A DNA stretch of 64,000 bases from Iris pallida (lineage: Eukaryota > Streptophyta > Magnoliopsida > Asparagales > Iridaceae), in contig JANAVB010029819.1 of the NCBI GenBank assembly GCA_029216955.1, positions 39,926,075 through 39,990,074 on the forward strand, given 5' to 3'. Positions 24,037 to 36,479 of the stretch are shown here, one piece after another. The notes below the pieces were generated by a model. The model made no database searches. It was not told where the DNA came from and saw nothing but the letters and a program-made list of their open reading frames with translations. The translations under genes were made by a program, and so were the position numbers. Each line of letters begins with the position of its first letter. Positions within the stretch are counted from its first letter, which is position 1.

Positions 24037-27000
24037 TGTCACGACCCGCATCCGCTTTTCGGATACGAAACGTGTCCAAGCCCAGCCTACGCCGCAGTGT
24101 CGGCGGTAGTACGCTGTCTATATTCAAGTCACGGCAATCTAGTATCACGAAAAAACTATATCTCATCCACAGAAATAATCATATCACAGTCAAGATCAAT
24201 GAAAAGACATGAACTGAATAATAATGAATAAACTGAATATCAAGAATCACTGTTACGTCCGGTGGACACAAATCCACTACCAATAGACGAAAGAAAATAA
24301 AAGAATACATGGAGTAACTAACTGAATAAAAACTGCTAATCTAGACCACCTCAAGTGCAAGCGATGCGATCTGATGCTGGCTCTAATCCACTCGACTGCT
24401 CCTGGCTCAAACTCGGCTAACCTGAAGAGATCATCAGGTCCTCCGAGGGCTAGCAAGATACATAAAAATGAGCCTTTCTAACAGTTTATTATGCATGGAG
24501 AAAGATACAGGATAAACAAGTAAAACTGAGCAATGAATAAAGCACGAAACTATACACTGTCTACACATAGATGAACTGCTGAACAAGAACTAGAGAACTC
24601 ATGTCAAGATGTCAACGGATAGCCGAAACGAATACTCAAACCCTCGTCCCTAGCGTGGACTCGCAGGTTTGAACTACTAACTGTCGTCCCTAGTGTGGAC
24701 TCGCAGGCTAGCCTCTACTACTAACCTTCGTCCCTAGTGTGGACTCGCAGGCTAGCATCACCCTCGTCCCTAGTGTGGACTCGCAGGCGTAACCCTATAC
24801 CACTAACCCTCGTCCCTAGTGTGGACTCGCAGGCTAGCATCTACTACTAACCCTCGTCCCTAGTGTGGACTCGCAGGCTAGCATCACCCTCGTCCCTAGT
24901 GTGGACTCGCAGGTGTGGACCAATAACTACTAACCCTCGTCCCTATCGTGGACTCGCAGGTTAGCTTCAACGTTCAAGACACGGAAGCACAACTCAATCA
25001 AGGTACGACCAATAAGACACAAGGCTAACTGTGAACACTGCCTAAATCAATGATAAAAATATACCAGCTTGATAGAAAAGATACATGGCAACAATATGAG
25101 AAAACTGGATAAAATAATAGACAGTGCATGTAAATAAAGCTGTGTAGAAAGGCAAGGTATACTTGCCTTAGGTCCTGAGCTGCGAATACGTTTCAGAGCA
25201 CTGATTCTAATCCAAATAACCTGTTTAGATGGTTTGACAAGATCAAAACACAATTTAAAGGTACAACTAAGCTATCTGTTTAATTTAGAATGTTTCTGTA
25301 TTAGGGTTATCTCAATAGACTCGGGGATAATCCATAGTAATTAGTCACAGGGCCTATAATCTACAGCCTATAACCAAGACCCATATGGTGAAGATAACTG
25401 GACTTCTCCTAGCATTATTGCTAACTCAATGCTACTTCCACCTCTGTGAGCTGGTGAGAGGGACATTGGTCAGCAACCAAATAAGACAATCCACTATTCC
25501 CTGTTACCATGAGTGTAAGGTTGTACAACAATCAAAACAGTGTTTGACACTCAAATAAACTGGACTGTACCAGGGCAAGGTCAGAACACCAAGTTTTGCA
25601 AGGTCATAATATCAATTTAGAACTGATATCATACATGATGTGGGCTGCACATCACATATATATATACATTATATTCACAGGTTTACAATTCCTACTTAGA
25701 GGACAATTAAGTTAAGGTAAGCCCTCCATCTCAACCAACATAATAAGCATCATAATACCCATCCTATATAGGAACATTCACTTGTTACAAACTGGACCAA
25801 TAAGTCCTAACTTGTGCATAAAAGAGAACATTCAAACCAGTTTCGTGAATTAGGATTTTGCAGTTGGTACATCTGCTGTGCACAAAGCTGTACAGGCTAC
25901 TCATGTGTACCAGTTTAAGCTCAACTGGATATCTATACTAGTGTACAGTATATGACATTTAATAATTTCCTGTACAATCTGGTCCAACAGCTTATACAAT
26001 CGAAAAGAAGATGCTATGGCAATTCCTGTTGATATCTCTGACAAACCCCTGCTATCATGTTCTGCTACTGAATTATGGAATAGAGGATGGATAATGTACT
26101 TGAGTCCCATATGTGACCAGTGGTACACATCACCAAATTACCCCTATATGTACACACCTGTCTAAGTTCCCTGCCTCCCTGGTTCAACCTGAGTTTACAA
26201 TTAATAAGGACATGAATGCAGGGCAAAATAGGATACATATCTAAGGAACTAAATCAAGCTCTGGACTGGGGAACTAATACTCTAACTGAATGCCCATGAC
26301 TGAACAGGGGGCGGTAGCCTGGTACAGGTGGCACTCAAGGATGCAATGGTACCAGGCTACTCAATATTCATTTAATTCAGAAGTTAAAGAAGAAACCATA
26401 ATGGAAGGTCTTTGGCTGGCCCTCACATTGCAATCTACCACAAATACAGGTAGTTACTGATGCTCTCAACATCGTTAAATGGATCCAAGAGCATGTATGG
26501 TCCCTGACTTTTCTCCATATGGTATATGAGTGTTGTGCTATTTTATATTCAAAACCCCATATTACAGAAACTCATATCAGGCAGTACAAACAATTACGGC
26601 AACCGTGACATCTCATCATCTGTTTGAAAATTGGTCATACTGTCCATTTCAGTCAGTGGTGGACCTGCACATGGGCGAGTGGTAGCGCCCAATCCTCTCT
26701 TGCTTCCTACATCCAACTGATATCTAAATGTTCACCTGTTCAATCTCTATTATTTACAAACTCCTTGTTAAACTCCCTTCCTAATTCCATTAGATAAAGA
26801 GCACCAGCAAGTAATAGTATCTATTTCAAAAGTAACAAGTAGTAACCAGCTTGTACACATCCCCTTTTATACCACAAGCACAAGCCTGTGATCCTAGACC
26901 CCAATTCCCCTTTAATGTATATGGACAGCTGACGTTATCCTGCTAACCCATTTGATACAACCTAGTTCTAGCTGCTGTGCTCCTGCACCCTGGTGTACCT

Positions 27001-28155
27001 ATATCTGGACTAGGCAATACTCAAGATTTGGTATCAGTCACAGGAGGGATACCTCACAACCTACCCTGGTTCTTAGGCTAGGTGACACCCTGTCCTGATG
27101 CCAAGAAGACTCAGTCTTGGCCTAGAGGTCCTGTCATCTATTGTGTATTGGTAGTACTCATGCGTGCAATGCCCACAAGTCTCTTTCTCTCTCTCTCTGA
27201 ATTCTCCTGTATATGTTTCCAATCTATCCTCTGGTATATATACCCAATGTTATGCTCTGTTTCCTAAGAACAGAGGGACCTAAGGTTTACACCCATCTCC
27301 TAGCCCACTTTAATTGCCAGGTATCAATCTAGATACCAATCTGGGAACTGATACGAAGTGTATCAGTCAATGTCTAAACAGGTATTAATTTCCTGTTCTG
27401 GTATTGCGTGTGTTATCAATAATGAGTTACCTGCCTTAAGAGATGCCAAGGCTCGTGTCACTGATATGAGAATATGTGTCCTGTGTCAACAAATGCTAGA
27501 AGGGTCTGATACCAGCATTGCCTTGACTCCCCATGATTCCAGGATTTCCTCTGTTCAAAGCCAGAGTATCCCCATAACCATATTCACTCAGATGTCGATC
27601 CATATTCTATTTAGTTCCTACTAGGCATTTTCTCGAATACCTAATTCTCCATTAGGGACAAGATCATGGTTAACAGGTTTGAGGAAATCAATAGATGGAT
27701 TAGAGGATTACCTGCGAGGAGCTTGAATATTCTTCCTGGTGATACTCCTCTTGAGACACAGGAATCCTTTCAAACTCCCGGCACAAGAAGGTGTTTCTAG
27801 GGTTTTGGGAGGTCTGAGGGATCGACTGCTACTCCCCAATTATATATATCTCATTTGATAAACCTGGGTCGATGGAGAGATAGGATAGGAAGATTTAAAT
27901 TGAGCTGTTTGTTCGAATTCAAATTAAATTCGTATTCCAAAAGGTTGAGGCTGCGGTTAAAAAGGAGAATTTGAATTAAAACCAATTTCATATAGGTCCC
28001 TGCCCTTTGTGTTATTTCCCTTTGGGTCCTCTCATATATATAAAGTCTATAAATCATATCAATTTATATATGTAAGACAATGACAAAAATATGAGCCAAA
28101 TAAAAAATAAATTTTCAATTTCACAAATTCAAGAAATTTGGTCAAGGGGTTGACA
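24037..28155 (-). repeat. 5' LTR (4119 bp) of the gag-only element
   Basis: Partner of 18163-22308, nearly collinear. The main length difference is the TA run (short here, 25658-25672). The sequence after its end (minus strand AGTTTTTTTGGTGGCCCACG) should hold the primer site, but I cannot match it to a tRNA. 23822-24036 is this leader. Confidence 0.97.
24640..24962. repeat. Tandem repeats in right LTR, 8 copies
   Basis: Counterpart of 18768-19087 with the same number and order of units. Confidence 0.93.
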
Positions 28156-28160
28156 GTGCA

Positions 28161-29740
28161 AGGCATTCCTTCTCCACCGGTGTGTATCTGTGCTCGGCAC
28201 CCCCCATTGTGCGGCTGAGGTAGTAGATTAACTGTTCATGGCCGCCTTCGTTTTTTAAGCTAATAGGGCACCAAAAGAATGGTCCATTGCACGAATATAT
28301 AGTAAGAAGGGTTTTCCCATTATTGAAGCTACCAATACTCGAGGGCTTGTAAGATACACCTTGATGTCGTCGAATGCGTGTTGATATTGTTCAGTCCAGA
28401 CGAAAGATACGCCTTTCTTCATGAGCTGAGTGAATGGTTGACACCTTCCAGAGAGGTTCGAAATGAATCGTCTGATGTAGGCTAGCCTTCCTTATAGTCT
28501 GCGTAGCTCTTTGAGGTTTCTTGGAGGATGTATATCGAAGATAATCTTTACTTTCTCAGGGTCCAGATGTATACCCTTTGAAGTGATGACGAAACCAAGG
28601 AACTGCCGCTCGAGACTCCCAAAAATGACTTGGTTGGATTCATCTTGAGTTGGTGTGCACACATTAGTTCGAACACCGTTCTCAAGTCTTGGAGGTGGTT
28701 GCCTTTGAGACAACTTTTGACTGCGATATCGTCTACGTAGCACTCCATAGTTTTGTGTAAATGATCATAAAAAATTGTGTTCATCGCTCGCTAGTATGTC
28801 GCCCCTGTATTCTTCAATCCGAAGGGCATCACCGTATAGCAGTATACCCCCAACGGTGTTCGAAAAGATGTGTGCTTCTCGTCGTCGAAGAACATCTTGA
28901 TCTGGTTGTAGCCTGAGAACCCATCCATGAAGGACATCTGCTCGAAGCCGTAAGTATTTTCAATCATTACGTCGGTGATCGGTAGAGGAAACTCGTCCTT
29001 TGGGCATGCAGAGTTCAAATCACGGTAATCGATACAGACACAAACTTTACCGTTCTTTTTCATGACTAAAATAATGTTGGCAACCCAATCTGGGTGTTAT
29101 TCTTCGTAAATGAATCCACTGGCAATGATCTTTTTGACTTTATTATCGATGGCCTCCATGACATCTGGTCGGAATCGTCGTTGTTGCTGCTTCACTCGCT
29201 TAGCTTTAGACAAAATATTCAGGCGGTGCATGGCGACTTTAGGATCCAGGCCTGGCATGTCTTTATAGCTCCATGCAAAGACATCGATGTATTCTCTTAT
29301 AAGCTGTATTCTCTTATAAGCTGTATAAGAGATTAGCGTTCTTCGCCAGATAGATTATTGTTGATAAAGATTAGTTTGAAGGATGATTCATCTCCTAAAT
29401 TGACTTGGATGACTTCATCTTCGGTAGGTGGTTCACGTTGTTCGAAGCGCAGCTCCCACCTAGTGTCCTTCTATTGAGCCCATTGTTCGAGTTTGATTGA
29501 TTGGATGTCATTTGCGATTTGGTCAACAAAAACCATGTTGACGGACAGAGTTGTCTTGAACATGTTGCCAATGCTGGAGTCTGAGTCCCAGAGGGAGGAG
29601 TCAGAAGAATGAGAACAACTATCTGCTTCATCATCTGATCTTTCGGGAGTTGTTGGAGGAGTGACATAGCCCAAACCAATACCGTTTCGTTGATAGTAGT
29701 TCTCAGGTTTGCCTGAAGAAGCAAAGTATCGTATTGGCAA
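28161..29740 (-). pseudogene. pol: Ty3 pol, RT and start of RNase H
   Basis: Reverse transcriptase of the Tat-like element. The first catalytic Asp is in FMDGFSGYNQI (about 28930), the YVDD box (ECYVDDIAVKS) at about 28730, upstream VCIDYRDLNSACPKDEFPLP at about 29040. Frame changes near 29470 and 28650 and stops at 29464-29470, about 29097, 28791 and 28492 break it. 29740-29471 is a Ser/Asp-rich linker between protease and RT. The RNase H start (28480-28161) is cut by the gag-only element and resumes at 18157. Confidence 0.88.
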
Positions 29741-29833
29741 TCGTCGTCCCCGGCCGTAATTTAGCTCTTGGTCGCTTTTGATGTCATATCCTATGTTCTG
29801 GATGACATTCTTGGCCTGCCAACTATATCAAAA

Positions 29834-31828
29834 AAGTTACATTTTTCCAGAGTCATAGTCAGCTTTCGTGTTGTGCTTGGGAGAAGTAGAGTCTGGAACG
29901 AACTTTCTCTCACCAATTATACGACCGAAGATGATTAGTTCTTCATCCTTCTTTCTGGCTGGAACAATGAAGTAGTGGATATCTTCTGGGTAAACATTTT
30001 CCCGCAGGTGAGGCGTCGTGATCGACATGCAGAGGTGTGGTCCTATGCCGTGCTCTAGAGCGTATATCGCATCTATGTAGTGGTTTACAGATTGATAGAC
30101 ATCGGAGTAATTTAAAGATAAACCTTTACTAAGGAAATATGCAAGTTCTTCTTCAGGGATAACATCATCCGCTGAAGGTACATTATTATGAGTATTGATA
30201 TACTCATTGAGAGGATCATTATCTGGAAGAGGAGCCATAGTCTTGGCCGAGTTCACCACGTAGGGTAATTCTTCAGGATTGGGAGGAGGTGCATCAGTAG
30301 GTTCCTTCCGAGGTGTCTTGCTGAGAGTGATGGTCAATGGTTTGACCTTGTCAGGGTTTTTCTTTTTTACCCAAATTGTGAGAGGCTTCGGAGTACTTTT
30401 TGGAGTAGTACGTCCTTTGACTCGGATGATCAAGGGACCATCATTGGAGGATGAGCTTGCTTCAGCTTCATTGTCAGCTTTGTTGCCGTCATCCTTGGGG
30501 GGCTGGGATTGGTAAAGTATCGAATCTCCATAGTAAGCTTCGATGCCCTTAAAAGGGTCGACATCGAAAAATTTCGTCTTTACGACACCATCGCTGTTGA
30601 CGTACTTGAAGCACTGGTGAAGTGTGGAAGGAACAATCATGTTCTCGTGTATCCATGGACGTCCTAACAAGACATTGTAGGATATATTAGCATCGATCAC
30701 ATAACAAGAAACCTCCGTTCGGAGATCACCGATCTGGCATTTGAGACAGATTTGCCAAGCGAATGGCTTCGACCAGCATTGAAAGCCATAATAGTTGTGT
30801 TGGTTGCAGATAGCTTGTGCAGAGGGATTCCCAGAATTTGAAGCAAACTTCTAGGAATGATGCTGAGGGAGGATCCTGGAACGATGTGCATGCGGTCCAC
30901 CTTGTTCGCCCCGATATACCCTGTATAGTACAGAGGTCTATCATGACGATTGTTTTTGAGTAACATGTCCTCCTGTGAAAATGTGATGTTGGGCACCACT
31001 TCCATAGTACTGTGGCAGTGAGGACATGAAACAGGGACTTCAGCGGAGGCTTTGACTTCGGCGAGGTAAGAGTCAGCATGTAGTAATGACTCACTTAAGG
31101 CCTTCCGCATTTTTTTGGAGAGTCGCAACAAATCGAACAGAGACAACCTGGCAGGTGTATTGGCTAGCTGTGCCAGTATGTCAAAGTTGTAGGGCCGATC
31201 CATGTCTTCGGGAGCTGGAGACTTCAGAGACTTGCCAAACCACATCTCCTTCTGCTTGGCTTTGTCCGAAGTTGAAGTCTTAGATGGGCCGGCTTCTGAG
31301 TTTGTGGGGGCAACGGAAGGTTGATGAGGTACTGCTTCTTCTTGTGCTGGGTCGTATGTCTGAAGATAAGTCTTTCCTGATCGCGTCTCGCCAGATAGAA
31401 CCTCGTAGATAAGAGAGGATACCATATGGCATGACTTGTACTTCTTGTCCTTTTTTGGCTTTGGGAGGTACTACCCCCTGCGTCACTTCTTGCACAAAGT
31501 CCGGATGGACCCACATGATCTCACCACGTTCAGTTGTGAGTGGCACCAAGGTTGAGTTACGAGCTGGCAGTTGGTTGACGACTTCCATTATTGCCTTGGG
31601 AATCGGAACCACGCCGTCTGGGACTTCTGTAGGAGAAAAGTCACCAAACTGAAGAGAGATCATGATAGAAGATACGACCTTGTCTTCAGCTTCGAGGTTG
31701 ATCACTTGACTGTCGATAAGTTGTTGTATCTTTTCTTTAGGACGATGCAGTCCTTGGTGGAATGATGCACGTACTGATAATAGAGACAGTACTTGGGATC
31801 GTTGAGCTGGTTCGCCTCTGCAGGACAT
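29834..31828 (-). pseudogene. Ty3 protease region
   Basis: Aspartic protease and flanks of the Tat-like polyprotein. The active-site region reads RMHIVPGSSLSIIP (about 30910-30870); the family has Asp where Val stands, so the catalytic residue is lost. Downstream the hallmark SYNVLLGRPWIHE lies at about 30680. A frameshift near 30700 splits the two parts. A long Lys/Pro-rich spacer follows (30560-30230), then a Glu/Asp-rich segment to 29837. Confidence 0.82.
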
Positions 31829-33300
31829 CGTAGTGGAGGCAATGTCAGCTTATTACCCTTCGTTAATGTATGAAAGATGGTAATGACATTGTCTTCGTCA
31901 ATGGAGAAGGTCTCCTTAGGCTTGTCGGAGGCGTCCTGAGAATTGGAAGTTCCTTTAGATGTGTCGACCTTCAGGACTTCTTTCCCTTTATCTCCACGAA
32001 TAGGGATAGTTTGAGGATGCTTGCCCTTGTCTTCGGACTTGGGTGTTTTCAACCCTAGTAGTTCCAAGTTAGGAACATCATTTTCAGCAGCATCAGCAGC
32101 CCCAATGAAAGCGGGCCACGTATCATACTTATGTATACCCAGACAAAACTTCACTGTAGGAAGGAAGTTATGTCGACAAGTATCCATAAGTTTTGAGTCT
32201 GGTATGCCGAAGGGCATCTTCAGTGCTAGCCGTCTGAAGCGTTCGATGAAGGCGATGACAGACTCAGTCCTCCTTTGTTTGGTCTCGATGAGAGTGGAGA
32301 AGTCAACCCGTCAAATGTATTCAGCGTCAGCGGCTTGTAGTTAGGAGGGCAAGTAGCATTCTCCCACTCAGAAGGATACGGTTGAGATATCCCCATCTTC
32401 TGAAGCTCATCTTTGTGTGAGATGGTGTCGAGACGAGCGACCAGGGAATCAATTGCATCCTGTTGATTGAGTAGGTATTGGGAAACGGTTGCTGAACGGT
32501 TGTCAGGCATCGTTGGAGAAGGACCACCCCCAGCATTTGCGAGATTTGGAGGAGGCACAACGGAATGATACTCCTTTTGTAGTGAAGGAGGGTTGTTGCC
32601 GAACTAGCGTGGGCCGAGACATTTTGTTGAGGTGGAGGAACAGCCCCAGCAGCTTGAATCGCCATAATACTGGTAACCATATCAGTGATCTTGGCGAATG
32701 CTGTTTCCAGACCCTCTAACTGTTTGCTGGTCTGATCGCTGGCTTCTTCAGGTCTTTCTCCGTCTGCCATGTACGTAGATAACATGCGAGGATGAACAGA
32801 GGAAATAGTACAACTGGTGCTGATACTGTCTGTCTTCGAATGGACAAGTCCTTCATCTTCAGGAAGATGAGGTAGATAGTCGCCATCGGATTCGGAGGGA
32901 TCATCATCCCCTAGCAGGCTACCCCCAGTGTGGAGGTCATCCGCTTCAGACTTTGAGGGAATACTACCCCCAGCTTGGGATTATTCGTCGTCCATACGAA
33001 ACCTTGCCTTTGACCGAGTACCCATATAGACTCCTTCAGATGTGACAGCCTGCTGGCCATCTGTTGGTAGACTTCTTCTTCTTCTTCTCGCGGAACTGAG
33101 AGAGAAAGTTGGGTTCATAGTCCACCGTCTTTGATTGGGGCTTCCGTAAGGGGGACCCCATGAAGCCATGTTGGATGAAACATACAGTGACTTTTCATCG
33201 TCAGAGAAGTGCAGCCGTCGAAACACGAATTTTCTCTGAGGCACTCTTGTTGCTTTGGAGCAACAACAATTGATAACAATACTGGAGCACGGATGTGCAC
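31702..33300 (-). pseudogene. gag: Ty3 gag of Tat type, core deleted
   Basis: Minus-strand fragments: FVFRRLHFSDDEKSLY near 33230, an acidic segment to about 32850, then SKQLEGLETAFAKITDMV (32740-32680), NYKPLTLNTFDG (about 32340-32300), IAFIERFRRLALKMPFG (about 32260-32210), and a CX3YX3HXXTXDC knuckle-like motif (KYCLYYQYVHHSTKDC, about 31790). The jump from NTFDG to the TLIETKQRR segment shows that most of the capsid core is missing. Several frame changes. The Tat assignment rests on the knuckle and the downstream protease wording. Confidence 0.75.
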
Positions 33301-34258
33301 TATGGATTGTTATATCCTCCCTCGTTTTATGCTTATGATTTATCATGTCGCACAAGTCAGCGGAAGGAAGTTTTGCCTTACAACCCATGTTGCATGCATC
33401 GCCAAGCTTTGCATGCGAGTTCGTAAGGAGAGTTGGCGCATCCAGACTTAGTTCACGTGCAGGGGCAACCCCCACACCTAAGTTCTGTGATGTCCTTGAA
33501 GACAGTCCCATGCTATACGCGTTGGGGCATGTCTTTTTGTTGTGGGCACATAGGCCTTGGAGACTGGGTCTGGGCGCATGCTCCTTGACAGCAAGTCTGA
33601 GCCTCCTTGATGTGGGTGCATAGTATGGATCCAGTAAGCCTGGGCGCATAGCCTTGGGCGCATGACCCTGGATGTCCAGCCTGCTGAAGATAGAAGTATT
33701 CTGGTTGGGGTTATGCGCCTAAACACTCTCTTGGGTGCATGGCTTTGGGCGCATGCTTGGTGGAGCAGCGCTATTTTCTTCCAATTTTGCCTGCTTTGTT
33801 TGTGAGCCTCGCCGGGTTTACCCATAGTATCGCACACCCTAATTCTTGGCATCGTAGTATTTTTCTTTGCCAAGTCTCGGGTGTTGAGCACCCTATTGTT
33901 GGTTGTGCAGGAAGAAATTCACTGGGCTAGTAGATCCCGGAATGGTGTGAGCCTTCTCCATTTGGGGAACTTCTGTGGCAGAGTCATGCTCCCACGTGAC
34001 AGAGTCCTCCAGTTGTATATCTGCTATAACACTAGCAGGATATGCACAGCGAGTCTTCGGAAGCCAAGTCTTGTGAGACTTGTTTGGCTTTGCTGATTTT
34101 GAGGGAGTAGAGCCATCCCTCGAGAGCATCTCTTCAAACGCATGCTGATCGAATTTTACGATCAGCATCTTCTGAGTGCTCCCTACTTTGTCGGTATCGG
34201 ATTGCATCACCATCTTCTCGTCAGAGGAAAAGGTAGTCCCCGGTAGAGTTGCCATTTT
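33301..34258 (-). other. Ty3 leader with a small ORF and GCGCAT units
   Basis: Between the 5' LTR and gag. A minus ORF (34258-33893, MATLPGTTFSSDEK...) begins at the primer site and ends near 33893; I do not recognise it. 33530-33760 carries TATGCGCCCA / GGGCGCAT units like those of the LTRs. The primer-site candidate is 34236-34254 (minus TGGCAACTCTACCGGGGAC), as often seen after the 5' LTR of Tat/Ogre elements. Confidence 0.6.
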
Positions 34259-34986
34259 TGTGGACACACACAAAAAGAAGAAACGTTGTCTTTTCTTTAT
34301 TGGCGCAAGGCACCAAAAATCGAGTACACCTAAGAGATCCTACGCTGAGGATCCCCGAGTACAAAAAAAATTCTGGGGAATGGGACGATGGAAATCGAGC
34401 GGCAGTTGCTCCTTTACTCCGTTGACACTCCGATTACAAAAGTGGGAGAAAACCTAAAAAAATTGCTAAATCTCGGCTCACTGGCAAAAAGTGCAGCAAT
34501 TTGGCTCTTGAAAATGCTCTCCGTTCTGTGTTTTGAAGAGGGATGAGACCCCTTTTTATAGTAGTTTCTGAGCTGGAATGATGTTATACGCCTACATGAG
34601 GAAACACACTGGTTTTCATGTGGGCGCATAGTACTAATTTGGGAGCATAGGATGTAGGCGCATACAGGCTGCGTAGTCGTTGGTTGATCGTGGTGCTGAC
34701 GTGACCGCATGCTTCGGTACACGATTGCTCGTGGAGACTGACGTGGCCATATGCTTCGGTGCACGTTTTGATCACGACTTTGACTGAGTCAGGTTTGGGC
34801 GCATAGCCCTGTCTCAAGCTATGTGCCCTCCCTTTGAAGGAGCTAGTCTTGGGCGCAAGGGACTTTACTGACTGGGCGTATAGAGCTTCACTGACTGGGC
34901 GCATAGAGCTCTACTGGCTGGGCACATAGAGCTCCTTTGGCTGGGCGTATAGAGCTTCATTGCTGAAAATTTTTCATGCTTCTACA
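34259..34986 (-). repeat. 5' LTR of the Tat-like element
   Basis: 728 bp, plus-strand ends TGTGGACA and TTCTACA; TATAAAAAGG on the minus strand at 34551-34560. By eye about 25 differences from the 3' LTR in the first 300 bp. Confidence 0.95.
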
Positions 34987-34991
34987 AACGC

Positions 34992-35330
34992 TCCAACGCT
35001 GCTAGTCGCTGGTGGTAGGAATCCATGGTAGATAACAGCCTCATACTGCTATCAACCATCGAATCCTGCATCAACGTGAGCCTGTCGCCCATGGACAGCT
35101 GTGATGCCTGCAGATCCGTCATGCTGCACTCTGTCGACGCTCTAAGATCAGTGACGCCCCGCTCTATCCTCTCAGTCACATCCCTGAGCTCCATAATGTT
35201 ACGGTCGAGCATATCCAATCGTGCTATGAGTGCAGCATCGTCCGTCTGGTGCTGCTCCTGGATCCATCGTAGCAGCTTGTCACTTTCTTACAGGTTCAGT
35301 CCCCATAGCCCCTTGCATCTGCTCTTATGA
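34992..35330 (-). pseudogene. CACTA gene, upstream part of last exon
   Basis: Minus-strand coding with heptad-like Met/Leu/Arg pattern (MDMLDRNIMELRDVTERIERG to HQRLAALERL), a helical segment, directly continued by 12557-12386 after removing the Ty3 element and one AACGC copy. Fits the C-terminal region of En/Spm family proteins. Upstream, 35331-35640 is AT-rich and 35650-35915 a GGA-rich stretch without a recognisable gene. Confidence 0.5.
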
Positions 35331-35949
35331 TACAGCAGTATCACTACTCACCCAATTTTTTGTACGTCCATCTTAAACAATCAATCCTATTGACTACTTC
35401 AAATGCCAGTTGGAGACTGACATTCAAATCAGTCGAAGACTGATGCTAGATCAGTTGAAGACTGATCCCTAATCAATTTTGGAACTGAACCCAATCAGTC
35501 CCTAATCATATCTTATTGTCCCTAGTGGTGGCTCAGTGTATCGTGTCAGTATACAATATAATATATTATATCGTGTCAGTGTATCGTATCATATTCATGT
35601 CTATGTCGTGTCTAAACTCAGATAGAATATAGGTTAGGGTTTACTAGATCTTGGGGTTTGTCAAAAAGAGGAGGAGGTCGGCGTAGGTGGTTGAGTAGGA
35701 GATCGCGGAGGGGGGGTCGGTGGAGGAGGAGCACGCGGTGGAGGAGAAGCCGGAGGTCGAGGAGGAGCTCGCAGAGGGGGGGTCGGTGGATGAGGACCCC
35801 GGAGGAGGAGGAGCTCGCGGTGGCGAGGGGGAGAGACGGTATCCTCGAGGGGGAGCAGCGGTCGAGGGGAAGGAGCAGTCGAGTGGGGAGCGGCGGTTGA
35901 GGGAGGGAAAAAATTTGGGGTGAAATTTTTAGATTTGGGATGGGGCTGG

Positions 35950-36250
35950 TCCCGTGTATATTAAACAGTTAGCGACGTCATTAAATGACGTCGCTAAACG
36001 TTGCCAAAATAAAAAAATGGCGACCCAATATATATACGTCGCTGAACGTTGCTGATTACAAAATATAGCGACGTTCAATGCCTTCTCATAGGCGTCAATT
36101 TCTAACAAATTAATTGTAGTCACTAAACGTTGCTCAACATCGCTACTTTTTGCAATCAGTAACGTTTTACGACATATAAAAAGTACGTCGCCAATACCAA
36201 AAATATTAGCGACGTCTTAGCGAAGCGTCGCTAATTGCGTCTCAAATTTG
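35950..36250. repeat. CACTA right subterminal repeats
   Basis: Copies of GCGACGTCATTAAATGACGTCGC-like inverted motifs and ACGTCGCTAA cores, matching the left end. Confidence 0.85.
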
Positions 36251-36275
36251 ACTTATTTTGGTAGTGCGATCATAG

Positions 36276-36395
36276 ATTACGACTGCCAGAGTGGTGGCAG
36301 TCCTTTACATATGTAGGACTGCCAGGCCCCTGACAGTCCTACATATGTGAAGGACTGTCAACTCTCTGGCAGTCCTAATATATAAAACCTATTTG
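36276..36395. repeat. MULE palindromes next to the CACTA insertion
   Basis: GACTGCCAG...TGGCAGTCC hairpin motifs, three in a row; the half at 11546-11570 belongs to the same cluster, now split by the CACTA element. Confidence 0.85.
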
Positions 36396-36479
36396 CTTTA
36401 TGATGTTGTCTAATTATATTAACTTTTAAGTTCTATTGTATGACTTGAGATCTTCCGATTTTGTGGTACCTGCTCCAAT

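Larger units (their letters stand above)
18163..28155 (-). mobile_element. Gag-only LTR retrotransposon with 4.1-kb LTRs
   Basis: Complete insertion: LTRs 18163-22308 and 24037-28155, TG...CA ends, duplication GTGCA at 18158-18162 and 28156-28160. The internal part is only 1.7 kb and holds gag and a polypurine tract; there is no protease, RT or integrase. The gag type and the AATTTCGAGGACGAAAT word before the polypurine tract point to a Ty3 chromovirus of Tekay/Del type. By eye the LTRs differ at roughly 2% in the first 280 bp, so it is the youngest insertion here and must have used another element's pol. Confidence 0.97.
12558..34986 (-). mobile_element. Tat-like Ty3/gypsy retrotransposon
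   Basis: LTRs at 12558-13312 and 34259-34986, TG...CA ends, 5-bp duplication AACGC at 12553-12557 and 34987-34991. Minus-strand order is leader, gag, protease, RT, RNase H, integrase, then an antisense plus-strand gene before the 3' LTR, as in Tat-lineage elements. It contains a complete 10-kb gag-only LTR element. Without it the element is about 12.4 kb. By eye the first 300 bp of the LTRs differ at about 25 sites, so it is old. No frame is intact. Confidence 0.95.
11572..36266. mobile_element. CACTA (En/Spm) element hosting the Ty3 stack
   Basis: Left end CACTACCAGAACAAGTCA, right end complementary to CACTACCAAAATAAGTCA, with a 3-bp duplication CGA on both sides (11569-11571 and 36267-36269). 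Subterminal regions 11590-11990 and 35950-36250 carry many copies of the AACGTCGCTAA / TTAGCGACGT motif in both orientations, as expected for CACTA transposase sites. Without the Ty3 element it is about 2.26 kb and keeps only the end of one gene, so it was mobilised in trans. Confidence 0.92.

Noticed and set aside
35650..35915. Arg- and Glu-rich ORFs in a GGA-rich stretch
   Set aside because: Low-complexity purine tract in the CACTA leader, open in several frames.
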